Shown: positions 13,157-24,981 of the stretch, piece by piece
Layout of the letters: every line of letters begins with the position of its first letter
How positions within the stretch are numbered: the first letter of the stretch is position 1
Origin: Alopecurus myosuroides
Lineage: Eukaryota > Streptophyta > Magnoliopsida > Poales > Poaceae
Direction: 5' to 3'
Assembly: GCA_028641055.1 (NCBI GenBank)
Contig: CM054060.1
Coordinates: forward strand, 160,954,322 to 161,018,321
DNA length: 64,000 nucleotides
The notes under the pieces: generated by a model
The model's input: only the letters and a program-made list of their open reading frames with translations
Databases searched by the model: none
Told to the model about the DNA's origin: nothing
Translations under genes and position numbers: made by a program

Positions 13157-13370
13157 CTACACAAAGTTTTAAAGTAGATTATGTTAGGTAACGGTGTGCA
13201 AAGTTTTAGGATGCTCCATTTTAACTTAGTGTAAATAGAGTTTTCAAAATCTCAGAGGGGATGGAATATAGAATCTTTTGGAAAATAGTCATCTTAGTGA
13301 CCTGGTTTTGTTTACTTTAATTGTCAGAGTACTAGCTAACGTCCGTGATAACTAAGGTCTCCTAAGGGCA

Positions 13371-13389
13371 GGATAGCTCTGATACCAAC
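13371..13389 (-). other. Primer-binding site (initiator tRNA-Met type)
   Basis: The minus strand reads TTGGTATCAGAGCTATCC, the usual plant initiator tRNA-Met binding site. It lies a few bases inside the LTR boundary (13392, LTR end ..CCTCACA). It fixes the orientation of the large derivative and shows that its full LTR is about 6 kb rather than 4.8 kb. Confidence 0.85.
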
Positions 13390-13391
13390 TC

Positions 13392-16300
13392 TGTGAGGTC
13401 CGCCCCAGAACCACTGTTCAAGGACACCTTCGATATGCATACATTCACGATCCCGGGAAATTCAGTCGTGAACAACATATCAAGTTGGTACACAGATACA
13501 ATATCCATTACACGGTTGCATTAAAAACTTACAAAGGGGACATGGTCACATGACCAGGTCTACAAAATTGCCACGCAGGGCAACACACAACATACAGCGG
13601 AAGACTAAACACACACAAGCGTAGTAGAGCCCAAGTCATGCCTTAACCTACAGACTGCTGACCGGGAGACGATCCTAGTTCGCAAAGCCATCAGCTCCGT
13701 ACTCCTCCTTGTTGATCTTCTTCTGAGACTCCTTCTCAATATCTGGCAAGTTGATACCAGGGACGAAACCAATATGAGTACATTTGAATGTACTCAGCAA
13801 GACATCCATCATGTAACTTACCAAATGCAGGTATGCTTATATGGTGTAATAGGTAGGCTATAAATAGGGTTCATTATCAATGATATATGTAGGACATATC
13901 ATAGTTGATTTTTAAAATCTCTGTATCTATGTTGAAGAAGATACTTCAAAATAAAATAATATAGTTTTCTTTCTCTTGTAGATATCACATGTACAAGAGG
14001 TTTTATAAACTCATTTTGTAAAAGAAGGTTTTCTCTTTGCAAAACTTTTTGTAAAACAACTTCTGGCTTTTCATCCTCGGTACCTCCGTGGTACAAGATT
14101 TCCTCCTTTACGAACTTCACAAGTCCAACTCCTTTTTGAAAACTCTTTTTTTTAAAACATTGACACAATGCTAGCTACATGGCCATTCAAGTGTCCATAT
14201 CCGAGGACGCGGCTACTTCGAAATAGTTGTACTCTGCAGAAGTGTACACATCCACCAGATCCAGTACATCCGCCGTGAACAACCATGGACTGTAACAACA
14301 GTATGTAAACATCAGATAACTGATCCTAACCATCCACTATGTTCAAGCTAGAGTATGTCTATCTCTTCAGTTGGGTGTAATCTCCCCGGCACCAGGTCCC
14401 ACCCCGCCACGGCAGGAGACCCAACCGTCGCACCCGGAGGAGAACTTAATCCCTCACTGGGTATGCCTAATTGAAATTCATGACTGGCGGCATTTCGGTT
14501 CAAGGGACGTCACGCCCTTATAGAAAATTGAGCTAGAACACATACTAACAAGAACAAACTTCAAGTTAAGCCCCATGGCCATGTTGGGGTAAAGTGGCAG
14601 TACGGTAAAGGTTGTCCGGCGAAGACTAGGTTATGTGTCATTTTTGTAAAAACACCATTTTCCCAAAAATGACCACTCCAACATTCCTCTGGTGAATAAG
14701 GATCATCCTTTTCTCCGGGTTTTCCATAAAAGCCTTTGTTTTTCAAAAACATAATTTTAGGGTGTCCACTTAGGGACTAATACTTTGGTGGTAATAAATA
14801 CCATATGGTGTCTATGGGCTTGGTAACACCAAGTATCAAATACTGGCATAGTAATAATATATATAATAGTAGTAGTAGTAGTATTCACTCAAAAATAGTT
14901 TTTGGAAAATCAAAGTTTTGTAAAACTTTTCAGAAGTAAGACATGCATGATAGATAATGATAAGTGTAGTATAACAGCAAGCATCAGGATGGCTTGCCTT
15001 AAAACTCTTAGTGTCCCTGGCCTTGAAGTAGTTTGAACTTGACGCACAGCTCCACAACTGCTTCTTCTTCTTCGTTTTCTAGCGTCGTAAAAGAATAAAA
15101 GACACACTCTCAGATCTAAAGACCAAACAACTAAACTAACCAACACATACAGAAATCAAACTTATACTAGCGCAATCACTCAAACGTTATCGCGAAAACT
15201 GTCTCACAAACTCTCAGGGTACAAAACTAACAGGCAACTGTATGGTTGAGAACCATATCCCACATCTTACATACCATATATGGAGTGGGTGTGCCACTCT
15301 CATGATAAGATATTCGAGAAGCCAAAATTATAGCTTGTGGGTGCAAAAGGCGAGGTGACTAAAATAATAACAAACAAACAAAGCAATACCCATGGCAGTG
15401 GGTATTAACAATACATAAGCAAATCATCACCATACAAGATCACTAATCAAACAATGCCTAGATAACAACAGACTACTAGGTTCAACAACAACAACACTAG
15501 CACAAGAATAGCATAAGTATAATACTCATGCTAAGGCAATCTCTCAGACAGTGTCCAAACAACAAACAATCATATCACGGGTGAGTAGACTATTTATTGA
15601 CTATGTTAATGTCTACTTGAAGTTTTGGAATCCATCAATCATGAAAACATAACAAACAACCAGTAGCTAAAATCAATGGTAAAAAGTCATAAAAATAATC
15701 TAAAACACAACCATCACACAATATAATACTCTTAACAAATTACATAAAGGCAGGAATGAACTAACAGCATACTAGTATGAAAACTCTACACCAGCATGCT
15801 ATAAGAACCATTTGTATTCTACAACTATAGAACAAGCAACTAAAGAATTCATGGCATCATAAAAGAAGTAATAACTTCCTAAATATGCTAAAATCAAATC
15901 ATACACTCATAGAATAAAATATTCCAACACTAGAGCAAAACCACAATTTCTAGTGGTGACACTAGTTCAACACTACAGAAACAAACAATGCCACAATGAT
16001 GCTTAGCTCTAAACAAGAAAGTCATGACCATGAATACACCTACTAACAGTACACAAACCATACACATGCTAGTAAGCAATACCACAAAATAATTCTATGA
16101 AAACATCTATTAAGCAAGCACAAATCAATTCTAGTAATACATGATTTCCTAATTACTTAAATAGCAAGCAAACAAAGTATAAACTACACAACCAGTAGCT
16201 ATGCACTCAATGAAAAGTTAACTAAACCTTTTGAAAAATCCAAACACTCAATTGGAAGCATTCACAAACAATCTATCAATCACAAGGAAATTATTCTATT

Positions 16301-19300
16301 AGCCAACAATTCAATTTAAGCAATCAATAGGGAAACCTTTCCTAACATGATACCCCTAAGGATATTATGCTAACAAATGAATCACACCCTAACATACTAG
16401 TATTTACAAATAAGAAATAAACTTCTCACTTGCATAAGTGAAACAAACCATTTATTTTCCTTGGTGGAAAATAACAAACAACCCTATAGTAAAACATGTT
16501 ATTTTCACACACATGTATGGTTGGGGATTTTCATCCTCAACCAAGATGCAATGGGACCAGTGGGTTATGGGCCCACTAATACCAAGGCAAAAGAGCTACA
16601 AAGCCTCTGGTTACACATGGCAACAATTAGTATAACAAAAATAAATAAAACAAGGCTATTCATTCTAGTTAAACAATACTAGTGCAAATGAATAACAAAT
16701 CTTACACATGCTTTGCTATAAAATGACATGCAAGCTAACAGAGGTATTAACTTCAAAATAACAATGCCAAAATGGTACTGGATCCATAGCAAACCTAGCA
16801 CAAGTTTAGTCAATCCAACACACAAGGCTCTAGCTCACACAAACATCCCAAATAATAAACTAGAAAATAACAAATGTTATTCCCATTTTCATTCTATTTT
16901 CCAAACATGCACACACTTTCTAAGGTAGATGTTCTGCAAGCAAACAACTTAATAACAAGTACTAACACATGCATACAAGTTAGGAAACAAAATAAAATCA
17001 ATCACACATTTTATTTTAAACAAAAACACACTTAAAAACAAAACAGAAATGTGTTGTTTTCTAGATCTGTCCATCAAAATTAATCTAGAGCTCCAAAAAT
17101 TAATCTAAGCTAGGATTATATAGATCTAGTAAATATAAAGCTCATCCAGTTGGATTTACTCCAAAAAGCATTTTTAATCGCACTCTAAAAATCACAGAAG
17201 AGCCTACTGGTCCTTTACCAAAATGGATGGCATTTCCATTTGGTAGCTCACCTTGACGTGAGGCCAAGTGCTCTGGATATATCTGTTCAATAGGTACCCA
17301 GAAATTTTATTTTGCCCATTCTAGTTATAGATTCAAAAAGTTATGTCCAAAACATGTTCATAGGTCCTCTGTGGCCGAACAGCCATTGTGAGAAAAATAT
17401 AGTCCAAAACTTAGTTCTGCAATTTTTATGTGGTTAAGAACTCATAAGGTTAGGTCCATGATTTTTGGTAGATTTTAATTTGCATGTTTGGTATGTTTCA
17501 TACGTCCAAAGCAATCAATCAAGTTCTCTGCTAAAACCAAACAGCCACGCGGGCTGTTTTTTTTTTGAAATAGCCACGCGGGCTGGTTTGGCTACAGCGT
17601 GGCCCAGCTGGGCAACCAGGCGGCCCAACTGCGCCCAGCGCACGCGCACGGCGCGGGAACGGTTCATGTTCAAACACGGCCATGGATCAAAGATTTAATG
17701 GCGCGCAGGCGTCGTCTACCTCACCCCTCCTCTCTCTCACCGACTCGATACGGCCGTCGGCGAAATCTGCACGGTGGCCCACCTAGGGGGCTCGGGGAGG
17801 GGTGGCGCGGCTCGGGGGAGGTTGCTGGAGTCGAGGGGCGTCGCAGGGCGCCGAGATCGGGCTCGGGCGCTGCTCTAGGTGGTGGCGCGACACAGGGTGT
17901 CTGCGGCGGCGAGGTCGACGGCAGCGGCTCTCCTGCAAACGAGAGACCACGGGAGTCAGGGAGGGTCAGGGGGAGGTGGGGATGCGATCTAGGGTAGTGG
18001 GAACAGAGGATAGGGCTCGGGTCGAGTTGTACCAAGACAGGGCCGTGATGGTCACCGGCGGCGGGTTCCCGGCCCGTGCACACTCCCAGGGGCTAGGCAT
18101 GGGCAGATCTAGACTAGGGAGTGGTGTGAGAGAGTGTTGGGAGGGCAGAGGCGCAATGGATTGGCTCGGGGTAATTGTACTTGAAGCAAAAAGGCAAGGG
18201 CAAAAATGGAGGTGCTCGGGTTGATGCCAAAGGGTGGCATGAGGGCGCTCTGGGGCCATTTTGGTCACTCCAACTCGGGCACTGGCTGGCCAGGGCAGAG
18301 AACACATGGGCAAGGTCATTGCTGGCCTTTGGAAACAAGTTGAGGCAAGGGTTGGGTCAATAGGGTCAAAGCCATGGGCTTCCCATACCATTCCACATCA
18401 CCATTTCTCTCTCTTTGTTTTCTTCATGTCTAAGGCTTCTAGAAGCAAGTCCAAGTGTCCTGGCTCGAGTCCACTTGCTAGTCAACAGGTTAGACCAGGC
18501 TACACCTCAAGGTTTGCAAAGAAACACCAAGAAAACAATTGTGCAAAAGTCTATCTCACACTGTTCACTGAAATTCAGAAAATTCAGTTAAGGACTGAAG
18601 TGTTGGAAACAGATGAAAAGTTCAAAAAGTTGGGGTTGTTTTCAAGGTTCAAATGATTCCCAAAATTTGTTTTCAAAGTATGGAATTGTTAACCATGTTA
18701 TAAACTTTCAGAAACATCTTTTGAAAACAATTTTGAAATAGTTTACAGCCATGAAAACAATAGGGGAAAAGGTATACTTTCTGTTTTTATCTGTTTTTCA
18801 AAAATGCCTTTTTCTGCCTTAATTTTATACCACAAAAACAACAAGCAAAAGATAATTTTTATTTATCCAAAAATAAAACTAAGCTTATGGACTTGTAGTC
18901 CATATTTCAAGGATAAATCAAATGTCAAGAAATCATAAAATAACAATTTATAGCCTAGTGAAAACAAAGGTAGAAAATAGGTACTTGGCTATATTTTCAG
19001 GGATTGTTTTCTATAGAAAATTTAAAAAGAAAACTTTCATAAATCATTTCGAAAACTTGTTTTCTTGGATCCAACCAAGTTAAAAGTTTGTTTTAAGATG
19101 AAAACAAGAATGATCCAAGTCTTGGAATAAAAATCCACTCAAGTAACATAAGGAAAACATCAGGGAAAATTATCAGGAAAAATAATAGAATTTGTTTTCA
19201 GGAAAATTTGGTATTGGTTTTATTCAAGAAACAAACTTGTGTTGAAAATATGATTGAGATCATAAACACATGCTAGTTAAAACAATCATGTTGTTATAAA

Positions 19301-19368
19301 AAAAATTGTTGGCCCTAATTTTTGTCTTCTTAAGCATAGTACAAGAATCCAAAAACTGGGGTGTGACT
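13392..19368 (-). repeat. 5' LTR of the large derivative, full length (about 5.98 kb)
   Basis: On the minus strand it begins at 19368 with a mutated TGTCACACCCC and ends at 13392 with ..GGACCTCACA before the primer-binding site. From 14544 upward it matches 5419-10160. The 13392-14543 portion is present only here and contains the U5-side LTR sequence. Many of the reading frames in the GC-rich part (17600-18500) recur in the left LTR only because the two LTRs are copies. No gene is supported within it. Confidence 0.8.
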
Positions 19369-21636
19369 TTTACTTTACCAACATGATTTATATTAAAATA
19401 TCCATCAATTATGGAATATGGTCATAGTTTGAACAATCTCATTTGTTCTCACAAAAGACCAGAACAAAATAACAACTTATTAGGTTCTTAAAATAAATCA
19501 TGAATGTTTGGTTCTATACGACAATGAACACAATAACACTTTATTACTGTTCTTGTCATAATCGATTCCACATCTATCTAGTCTCTTTTAGGCCCTTGTA
19601 TTTCTTGCATTGCGTTGCTTTGTATGAAAACTCATACCAACCAATGTGGTATCAAAATACCAAAAAAATACTTTGTTAACTAGTAATACATCTATAACTT
19701 GTATATCAAGCATATACTCCTGCGCTGGACTTTTCCAGTTATCTTCTTTTTCTGCCATATATATTTTTGTAATTCTAATTTCAATATTCCCTTTCCTTTA
19801 CAGAAGAATCATTCAACATCAAAAAATGCTAGTCGTACTAGCTCATTTTATTTGGTGTGTTAGTCATATACTATCACCCATTGAGTCATACTTTGAGTTT
19901 GATTGTTCTACTAATATCATCATATTAATAGCATTCTTCCAGATTCCACTCTTAGCAATCTCCAAGTAAGGTAAACGAATTTACCCAAACTTTTAATCCA
20001 TCCCATCATAACAATTTTATGATTAAGCTACTAAAGCTCGAAGGAAGGAATTTAGATGATAATTTTTAGCGCCCAACTTCTTGGAATATTCAAACGCCTA
20101 GCGTCTTCAATCATTGCATATATTCACATAATATAAGAAAACATTGTCATGCTAAATTATACCCAGTCATGTTGCCACAAATAAGTTTCTAGATATCAAT
20201 ATATCTTTCACTTGATTGTTTCTGAAAACAACTCTTTTCAGTTCCTAAATCACCTTGATCAACAAAACATTCTTTTGAAGATAAAGTAATATGGAAGCAA
20301 CCATGACTCTGGATTCTAAGTAGGAATTGGTTGCTCTCTAGATCAATCAATCATTAATCATATGGAGCTAGGTAGGAAATACCGAAAATCTACAATAGGA
20401 CTCAATTTTAAATTTCAGTAATACGGTACCAATCTTAAATAATTTTTACAAGATCATAACAGTTACATCTCAATTAACAATCTAAGTGTAAGGTAGTTAT
20501 GTGGATTCCAATGAATACTATAATTTGTGCAAATACTTTGATTGGTTGTTCATGATAAATAAGTTCAAGTTAATTCAAAATTATACCATGAACTCCCACT
20601 CAAAAACAACATCTCTCTTAGTCGTCTTTAGCGATTACACGAACCAAATTCACTACACCAAAACCGATCATCACGTGAGATGATGTAGCTTCAAAGGCGA
20701 ACATCGACATGTTCATAATATCATCCATATGACTCATGCTTTACCTTTCGGTTACGTGTTCCGAGGCCATGTCTGTACATGCTAGGCTCGCCAAGTAGAA
20801 CCGTAGTATTGCGTGTGTTTCAAGGCCATTCTGTACATGTTATGCTTGAAAACACCTGTTGTATGCGAACGTTGAGTCTATCACACCCGATCATCACGTG
20901 GTGTCTCGAAACGCCTAACTTTCTTAATGGTGCATACTTAAGGAAGAACACATTATTATCTTGATATTAAGTGAGAGGGATCATCTTATAATGCTAGCGA
21001 TGATATCTAAGAAAAATAAGATACATAAAAGGATTAACATCACATAAAGGATAACGTGATATGATATGGTCCTTGCACTTGATCTCCATCATGTGCATCA
21101 TGGTATGGTCTCCATCATTCCATCGGCGTGGTACCAAGTTTCATTGTACCCCAATCTTGATTGTCCATCAATAATAAGACAACCATATGGATACCTTTCG
21201 GTATATCAATAATTTACAAAAGAGATCATCTCATAATCAAATTTGTAACATTGACCATATCACATCACATGCCCAGCAAAAACTAGTTAGACGCTTCTAA
21301 TTTATTTTTTGCATATTTTACGTGGCTTAGGGCTTTCGAGGATAGAACCGTTCATACCTACGAACATCAACCACAACGTTGATAAACACATTTTTAACAA
21401 CCCTTCGTAGATTAGATCTTAACTATAGTAGGAGAAACAGACACCCCCTTAGCCACAAGTGAGACCATTCTCGCGTACATAGTACACGTAAACTTAGTCT
21501 GGGGCAGCTTCAGCCAACTATGCCACTAAGATCATAAAATACTCAAGGAGGCAATAACATGATCATCAACGCCCACATACACCTATGTGTTCTACAAGTA
21601 CAAAACATCTACGCATAGATCCGGCTCTGATATAAC
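19369..21636 (-). pseudogene. Copia gag/integrase start and leader remnant
   Basis: This is the 5' half of the Copia element, continuing from 5418. Near 19370-19420 the minus strand reads a decayed 'GYVYLM'-type integrase segment. At about 19590-19630 it reads a degraded gag zinc knuckle ('QCKKYKG'). The last kilobase up to 21636 is a non-coding leader ending at the primer-binding-like site next to the 5' LTR. All frames are broken. Confidence 0.6.
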
Positions 21637-22110
21637 TGAAGGGGTCGTTGCATAGAAAACTAAAAATTCCCTACGCGAGAGACCTTTATAGTCACCCTGT
21701 TACGGTGTGACGTTTTATGACATCAAAGCACCCTTCCGGTATCAGTGATTGACATGATCTCATGGTCTAAGGAATAAGTTACTTCGTATGTTTGATATAA
21801 CAATGTAAACTTAATGACTTGATCGCATTGCTATATTCACTTTTGGGTATATGTTCATCACATCATTCTTCTATGACATGACCCCGTTATTAACAACATC
21901 CAATGTTCATGATCAGGAAACCTTGATCATCTATTAATCAACGAGCTAGTTAAAAGGGAGGCTTTACTAGGAACCATTGTTTGTTTATTAAACACACATG
22001 TATCAACGTTTCCAGTCAATACAATTCTAGCATTAGAAATAAACATTCATCATAAACAAGGAATAAGGTAATAACCATTTTATTATTGCCTCTCGGGAAT
22101 ATTCCCTTCA
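21637..22110 (-). repeat. Copia 5' LTR with large internal deletion
   Basis: This copy is only 474 bp. It begins TGAAGGGGTCGTTGCATAG and jumps directly from 'CGCGAGAGAC' to 'CTTTATAGTCACC', which are about 1.2 kb apart in the 1100-2744 copy. It ends ..TTCCCTTCA at 22110, followed by the target duplication CTTAG. Confidence 0.85.
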
Positions 22111-22360
22111 CTTAGAATAAAGGTTATGCCTCATGATGTTAAAGAAAGCAAAACATTGAATTGCATTCAAGTTAGATTGATGATAATGTTAGGATGTTAG
22201 CTGAATTGCATGCTAGGTGGGAAAGAGAAGATAAAATTTCTAGAAAGAATAATATAACTAAAGTTTGTACTATTACCACCACTAGTAAAAATGAGGTTTC
22301 AAATGCTAGTAAACCTCCTACAATCACTACCAAATTCTGTGCGATCAGGGACATTTTGAG
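22111..22360 (+). mobile_element. Athila-like gag fragment, right part
   Basis: The gag reading that stops at 1099 resumes here, with 'IKVMPHDVKESKT', then 'MLAELHARWERED' after a frameshift, then 'TITTTSKNEVSNASKPP'. Joining the two parts restores the order expected of Athila-type gag, which supports the Copia boundaries. Similarity fades at about 22360. Confidence 0.7.
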
Positions 22361-22925
22361 CGCGACTTTTTGATAACGTCGCGTGTTTCCGTCACGGATG
22401 GCTGAAAAGTGAGCTTTGCTCTTGACGTTTTGGATCCTTTGATCATGGGCCGGTCGATCTCAATGTTTTATATATTTTACATCACGGATTTTTGTTCCCG
22501 ACCCAATAAGCCCAGTTGGAGGCGAGTTTTGTTCGACGAGAACATCGCAGATTAGTCGAATGTATCCCTTTTCATTTCTGTCATTTCTTTCTCCATATTG
22601 TGAAATTGAATTATCGACCGATATATGTTTTTGCATCGGCATTAGTCGAATGTAACCCTTTTAATTTCTGTCACTTAGATCTATCAAAATTTCTGTCATC
22701 TATTTCTCCATATTGTGAACTCGAATTATCTATCTTAAGAAAAATAAACATAGACTGCATATTAATAGCAACCACCCAATACAACCAACGAGATTATCGA
22801 TCTAAACAGAACATCAGAAGCACGAGGGCTGCAGTCAACACACCCAGACACACATATATATATAGGCAGACTGGCATGTAGTTTTGAAGCACGGCGAGAG
22901 AACTTTAGCTAGGAATAAAAGAACA
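22361..22925. other. Spacer of unknown origin with a short local duplication
   Basis: No gene is seen. The segment 'ATTAGTCGAATGTA' plus following bases occurs at 22551 and again at 22641, and 'TCTCCATATTGTGAA' occurs twice, indicating a small local duplication. The sequence just after 22360 ('TTGAGCGCGACTTTTTG') could be the edge of an unrecognised transposon, but I found no matching inverted end. Confidence 0.35.
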
Positions 22926-23270
22926 TCAGAAGGGGGCCGACTGCTCCCCCGATGGCACTGGATCCTCTGCTCCTTGGGCCATCACAGCTACGAGGAGAGA
23001 GGTCAGAGTTTCCTGCTCTGCCAGAGCTAAATGGATCTTCAGTTTCCCAAATTTCGAGGTCAGTTCGAGGTTGCTGGCCATCATCTTCGACCGATCATCC
23101 AACAACTTCCGCAATGCTGCATTGAAAGCTTCGCCCTGCTGCGCCTGCTCCTTCCTGGCATCGGCTGCCTTCTTGAGATTGTCGTGAGCCAGCTTCATGG
23201 CCTTCTCAAGCTCACCTTCTAGGAAGGTTACCCTCTCCGCCAGAGCATCAAAGATGACCCTCTCCTCGGC
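22926..23270 (-). CDS. Hypothetical coiled-coil protein, exon-like ORF
   Basis: The minus-strand frame is open for 114 codons up to the stop at 22926-22928. It is rich in Ala, Glu, Lys and Leu with heptad spacing ('FLEGELEKAMKLAHDNLKK', then 'LLDDRSKMMASNLELTSKFGKL'), so a coiled coil is likely. An ATG (23280-23282) lies only four codons upstream but is followed by TAA (23271-23273), so either the 5' end is spliced or the copy is broken. A candidate short first exon, MAPPTKRSSTL, starts at 23436 on the same strand, but I could not find a phase-matched splice pair. I do not recognise a function. It may be a gene fragment rather than a working gene. Confidence 0.4.
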   Translation of the reverse strand, partial: AEERVIFDALAERVTFLEGELEKAMKLAHDNLKKAADARKEQAQQGEAFNAALRKLLDDRSKMMASNLELTSKFGKLKIHLALAEQETLTSLLVAVMAQGAEDPVPSGEQSAPF

Positions 23271-24021
23271 TTAAACTGCCATGTAGATAGTTGCATGATA
23301 GGAAGTTGATGTTAATCTAAAAGGCAAAACAGATCTAAGAAAGATGAAATCACGAGGAATTCAGAAACGGATTAGAAGTACATGAACAGAAATGGAACCT
23401 ACATGAGGGTAGAAGACCGCTTCGTCGGTGGAGCCATGGCCGCCTGGAGGAATGCTCGAGAAACTATGACGTCAAAGGTTTTTGCTTGAGGGGAGGCGGT
23501 GAGGCAGATAGAGGATGAACTCAAGAGTGCATCTATTTATACACCGGGAGGGGAAGTGGAACGGAGGAGCCGCATGCACGACGGAGCAATAACTGGCCGC
23601 CGGAAATGCAGCGACATGTTTCACGTTCACAATATCGCGTCGAAGTCACCAACGCATGTGTGGCGTGCCATGGTTACGGCGGTGAGTGGCAGAGCAGTTG
23701 TTTCCAGACTTGGGCCATGATGGCACTTTCTTGGGCCCTCTCATGTCATGCCATTTTTATAGGGCCTTATAGCACACCGTAGCCCATAATTATCCTAGTT
23801 GCAACCCAAAATAAATAGGAAGAAATATTGAAACTTCAAGGAACACATAAAACGTCAAAATTTTGATTCCTTTGACACATTTTTAACATCTTCGACACTT
23901 CGGCACTTCGGAAACTACAGATCGACACTTCGGATACTACAAATTTAGACTTCGTACACTACACATCATCCCAGAATACATCATCAAGTTCGTCGTAATC
24001 GGTGTCCTGCATAAGGCTCTC

Positions 24022-24504
24022 CTAGAATGCATCGTCCATCTCCTCATCCGACGACGAGACGGCAATGGTTGAGGGTCCAGCATATCCCCGGGATGTAAGA
24101 GCTCGCATCTTCGCGTCCATCTCAGTGTCGAGCCGCAACTGCGCATGTACGAGATCTGGGTGATCACGGCGGAACCACTCCATCGTGGCCTCGTCGTCCC
24201 GACGGATGAGCAGCTGCACGAACGCGCGGCGGTTTTTTTGCTCCTCCTTGCGGGTCACACTCCTCCGATCTGGGGCGAGGAACTCGGCAACTTCCCTGCT
24301 CTCGATGTCCCGGAAGTTGAGCTTGGCACGCGGGCGGCCGAACCGCCACACCGCCACGTTGAACGCACCGGCGGCGAGCTTGGGCATGTCGAAGGTGCCC
24401 ATCCACCACCACACGTTGTTGTGTGTGATCTCCGCGGACCAGCGCCCAGACGGCCGCAGCTGCACGCCTCGGAAGCTGGTGCTTATTCTCACGCGCGGCG
24501 CCAT
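24022..24504 (-). CDS. AP2/ERF-like domain protein, probably truncated
   Basis: 160 residues from ATG 24502-24504. Residues about 10-66 form a divergent AP2/ERF DNA-binding domain: 'FRGVQLRPSGRWSAEI' (the YRGVR..GRWAAEIR strand), 'WMGTFD' (the WLGTFD element), a helix 'AAGAFNVAVWRF', and the end 'GRPRAKLNF'. AP2/ERF proteins bind promoter DNA in the nucleus. The rest (67-160) is basic then acidic, without a known domain, as in a divergent group of single-domain AP2-like proteins common in grasses. The stop at 24022-24024 (TAG) is followed in frame by 20 open, strongly acidic codons to a second stop at 23959-23961, so the stop may be a recent nonsense change. The GC-rich coding sequence stands out from its surroundings. 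Confidence 0.6.
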   Translation of the reverse strand: MAPRVRISTSFRGVQLRPSGRWSAEITHNNVWWWMGTFDMPKLAAGAFNVAVWRFGRPRAKLNFRDIESREVAEFLAPDRRSVTRKEEQKNRRAFVQLLIRRDDEATMEWFRRDHPDLVHAQLRLDTEMDAKMRALTSRGYAGPSTIAVSSSDEEMDDAF

Positions 24505-24981
24505 TGGGTGGATACGGCGGCAGCATGCAATAATCAGCGCCGAGAGTCAGGGGGAGGTCGTGGGGGCTGTGGCGGCGGCGTAGAAGGTAGGTTGCGTGGT
24601 CTGTGCCCAGTCGTTTTTATGGAATAGCGACGAGGCCGAGAAGTTCAGTGATCGTTGGCTTGCGAGGCTTTTCTTGAGTTCTTCAGTGATGAGTTGCATG
24701 ATCTACCATCACGAGGGATTTGATCTAAACTCTGAGATTTTAGCACCTATTAGATATTTGATCTTTACTCAGGTTTTAGCACGAGGAATCTACCAGCGAT
24801 AATATACCTTACAAGTTCACGAAACAAACTAAACCTTGCAAGTACAGGAAAGAAACTAAACCTTAACAAGTCCAGGAAACAAACGAAATTACACTCCAGC
24901 CAGACAAAATAAGATGTTCATAGGCCTAGCTCAGCAGCAACCTAGTCTCTTCACCCCCAAGGCCCATCCTTTGCTTTGGTT

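Larger units (their letters stand above)
5419..19368 (-). mobile_element. Non-autonomous Gypsy-type element with about 6-kb LTRs (LARD-like)
   Basis: Two direct copies of a very long sequence (5419-10160 and 14544-19368) flank a 3.2-kb interior. The minus-strand orientation is set by the primer-binding site at 13371-13389 and a polypurine tract at 10163-10174. The right copy extends back to 13392, giving a full LTR of about 5.98 kb; the left copy lacks the last 1.15 kb. The interior encodes one extra ORF and a gag zinc-knuckle remnant but no recognisable protease, RT or integrase, so it must depend on another element. The design resembles the Triticeae large retrotransposon derivatives such as Sukkula; that name is a suggestion only. 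It interrupts Copia pol. Confidence 0.75.
1100..22110 (-). mobile_element. Angela/WIS-like Ty1/Copia element, split by a nested Gypsy-type element
   Basis: The outer ends are the inverted pair TGAAGGG (1100) and CCCTTCA (ending 22110). They are flanked by CTTAA (1095-1099) and CTTAG (22111-22115), a near-perfect 5-bp target duplication. Both LTRs are present: 1100-2744 (3' LTR) and 21637-22110 (5' LTR). A primer-binding-like site (TATATCAGAGCC on the minus strand) lies just inside the 5' LTR near 21622-21634. Pol remnants read on the minus strand on both sides of the nested element. LTR terminal sequence resembles the abundant Triticeae Angela/WIS group. The element is dead: frames are broken throughout. 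Confidence 0.85.

Noticed and set aside
5409..19373. GTAAA on both sides of the large derivative as its target duplication
   Set aside because: The left LTR lacks its true end by about 1.15 kb, so the left duplication should be gone. The match may be chance and was not used to set boundaries.
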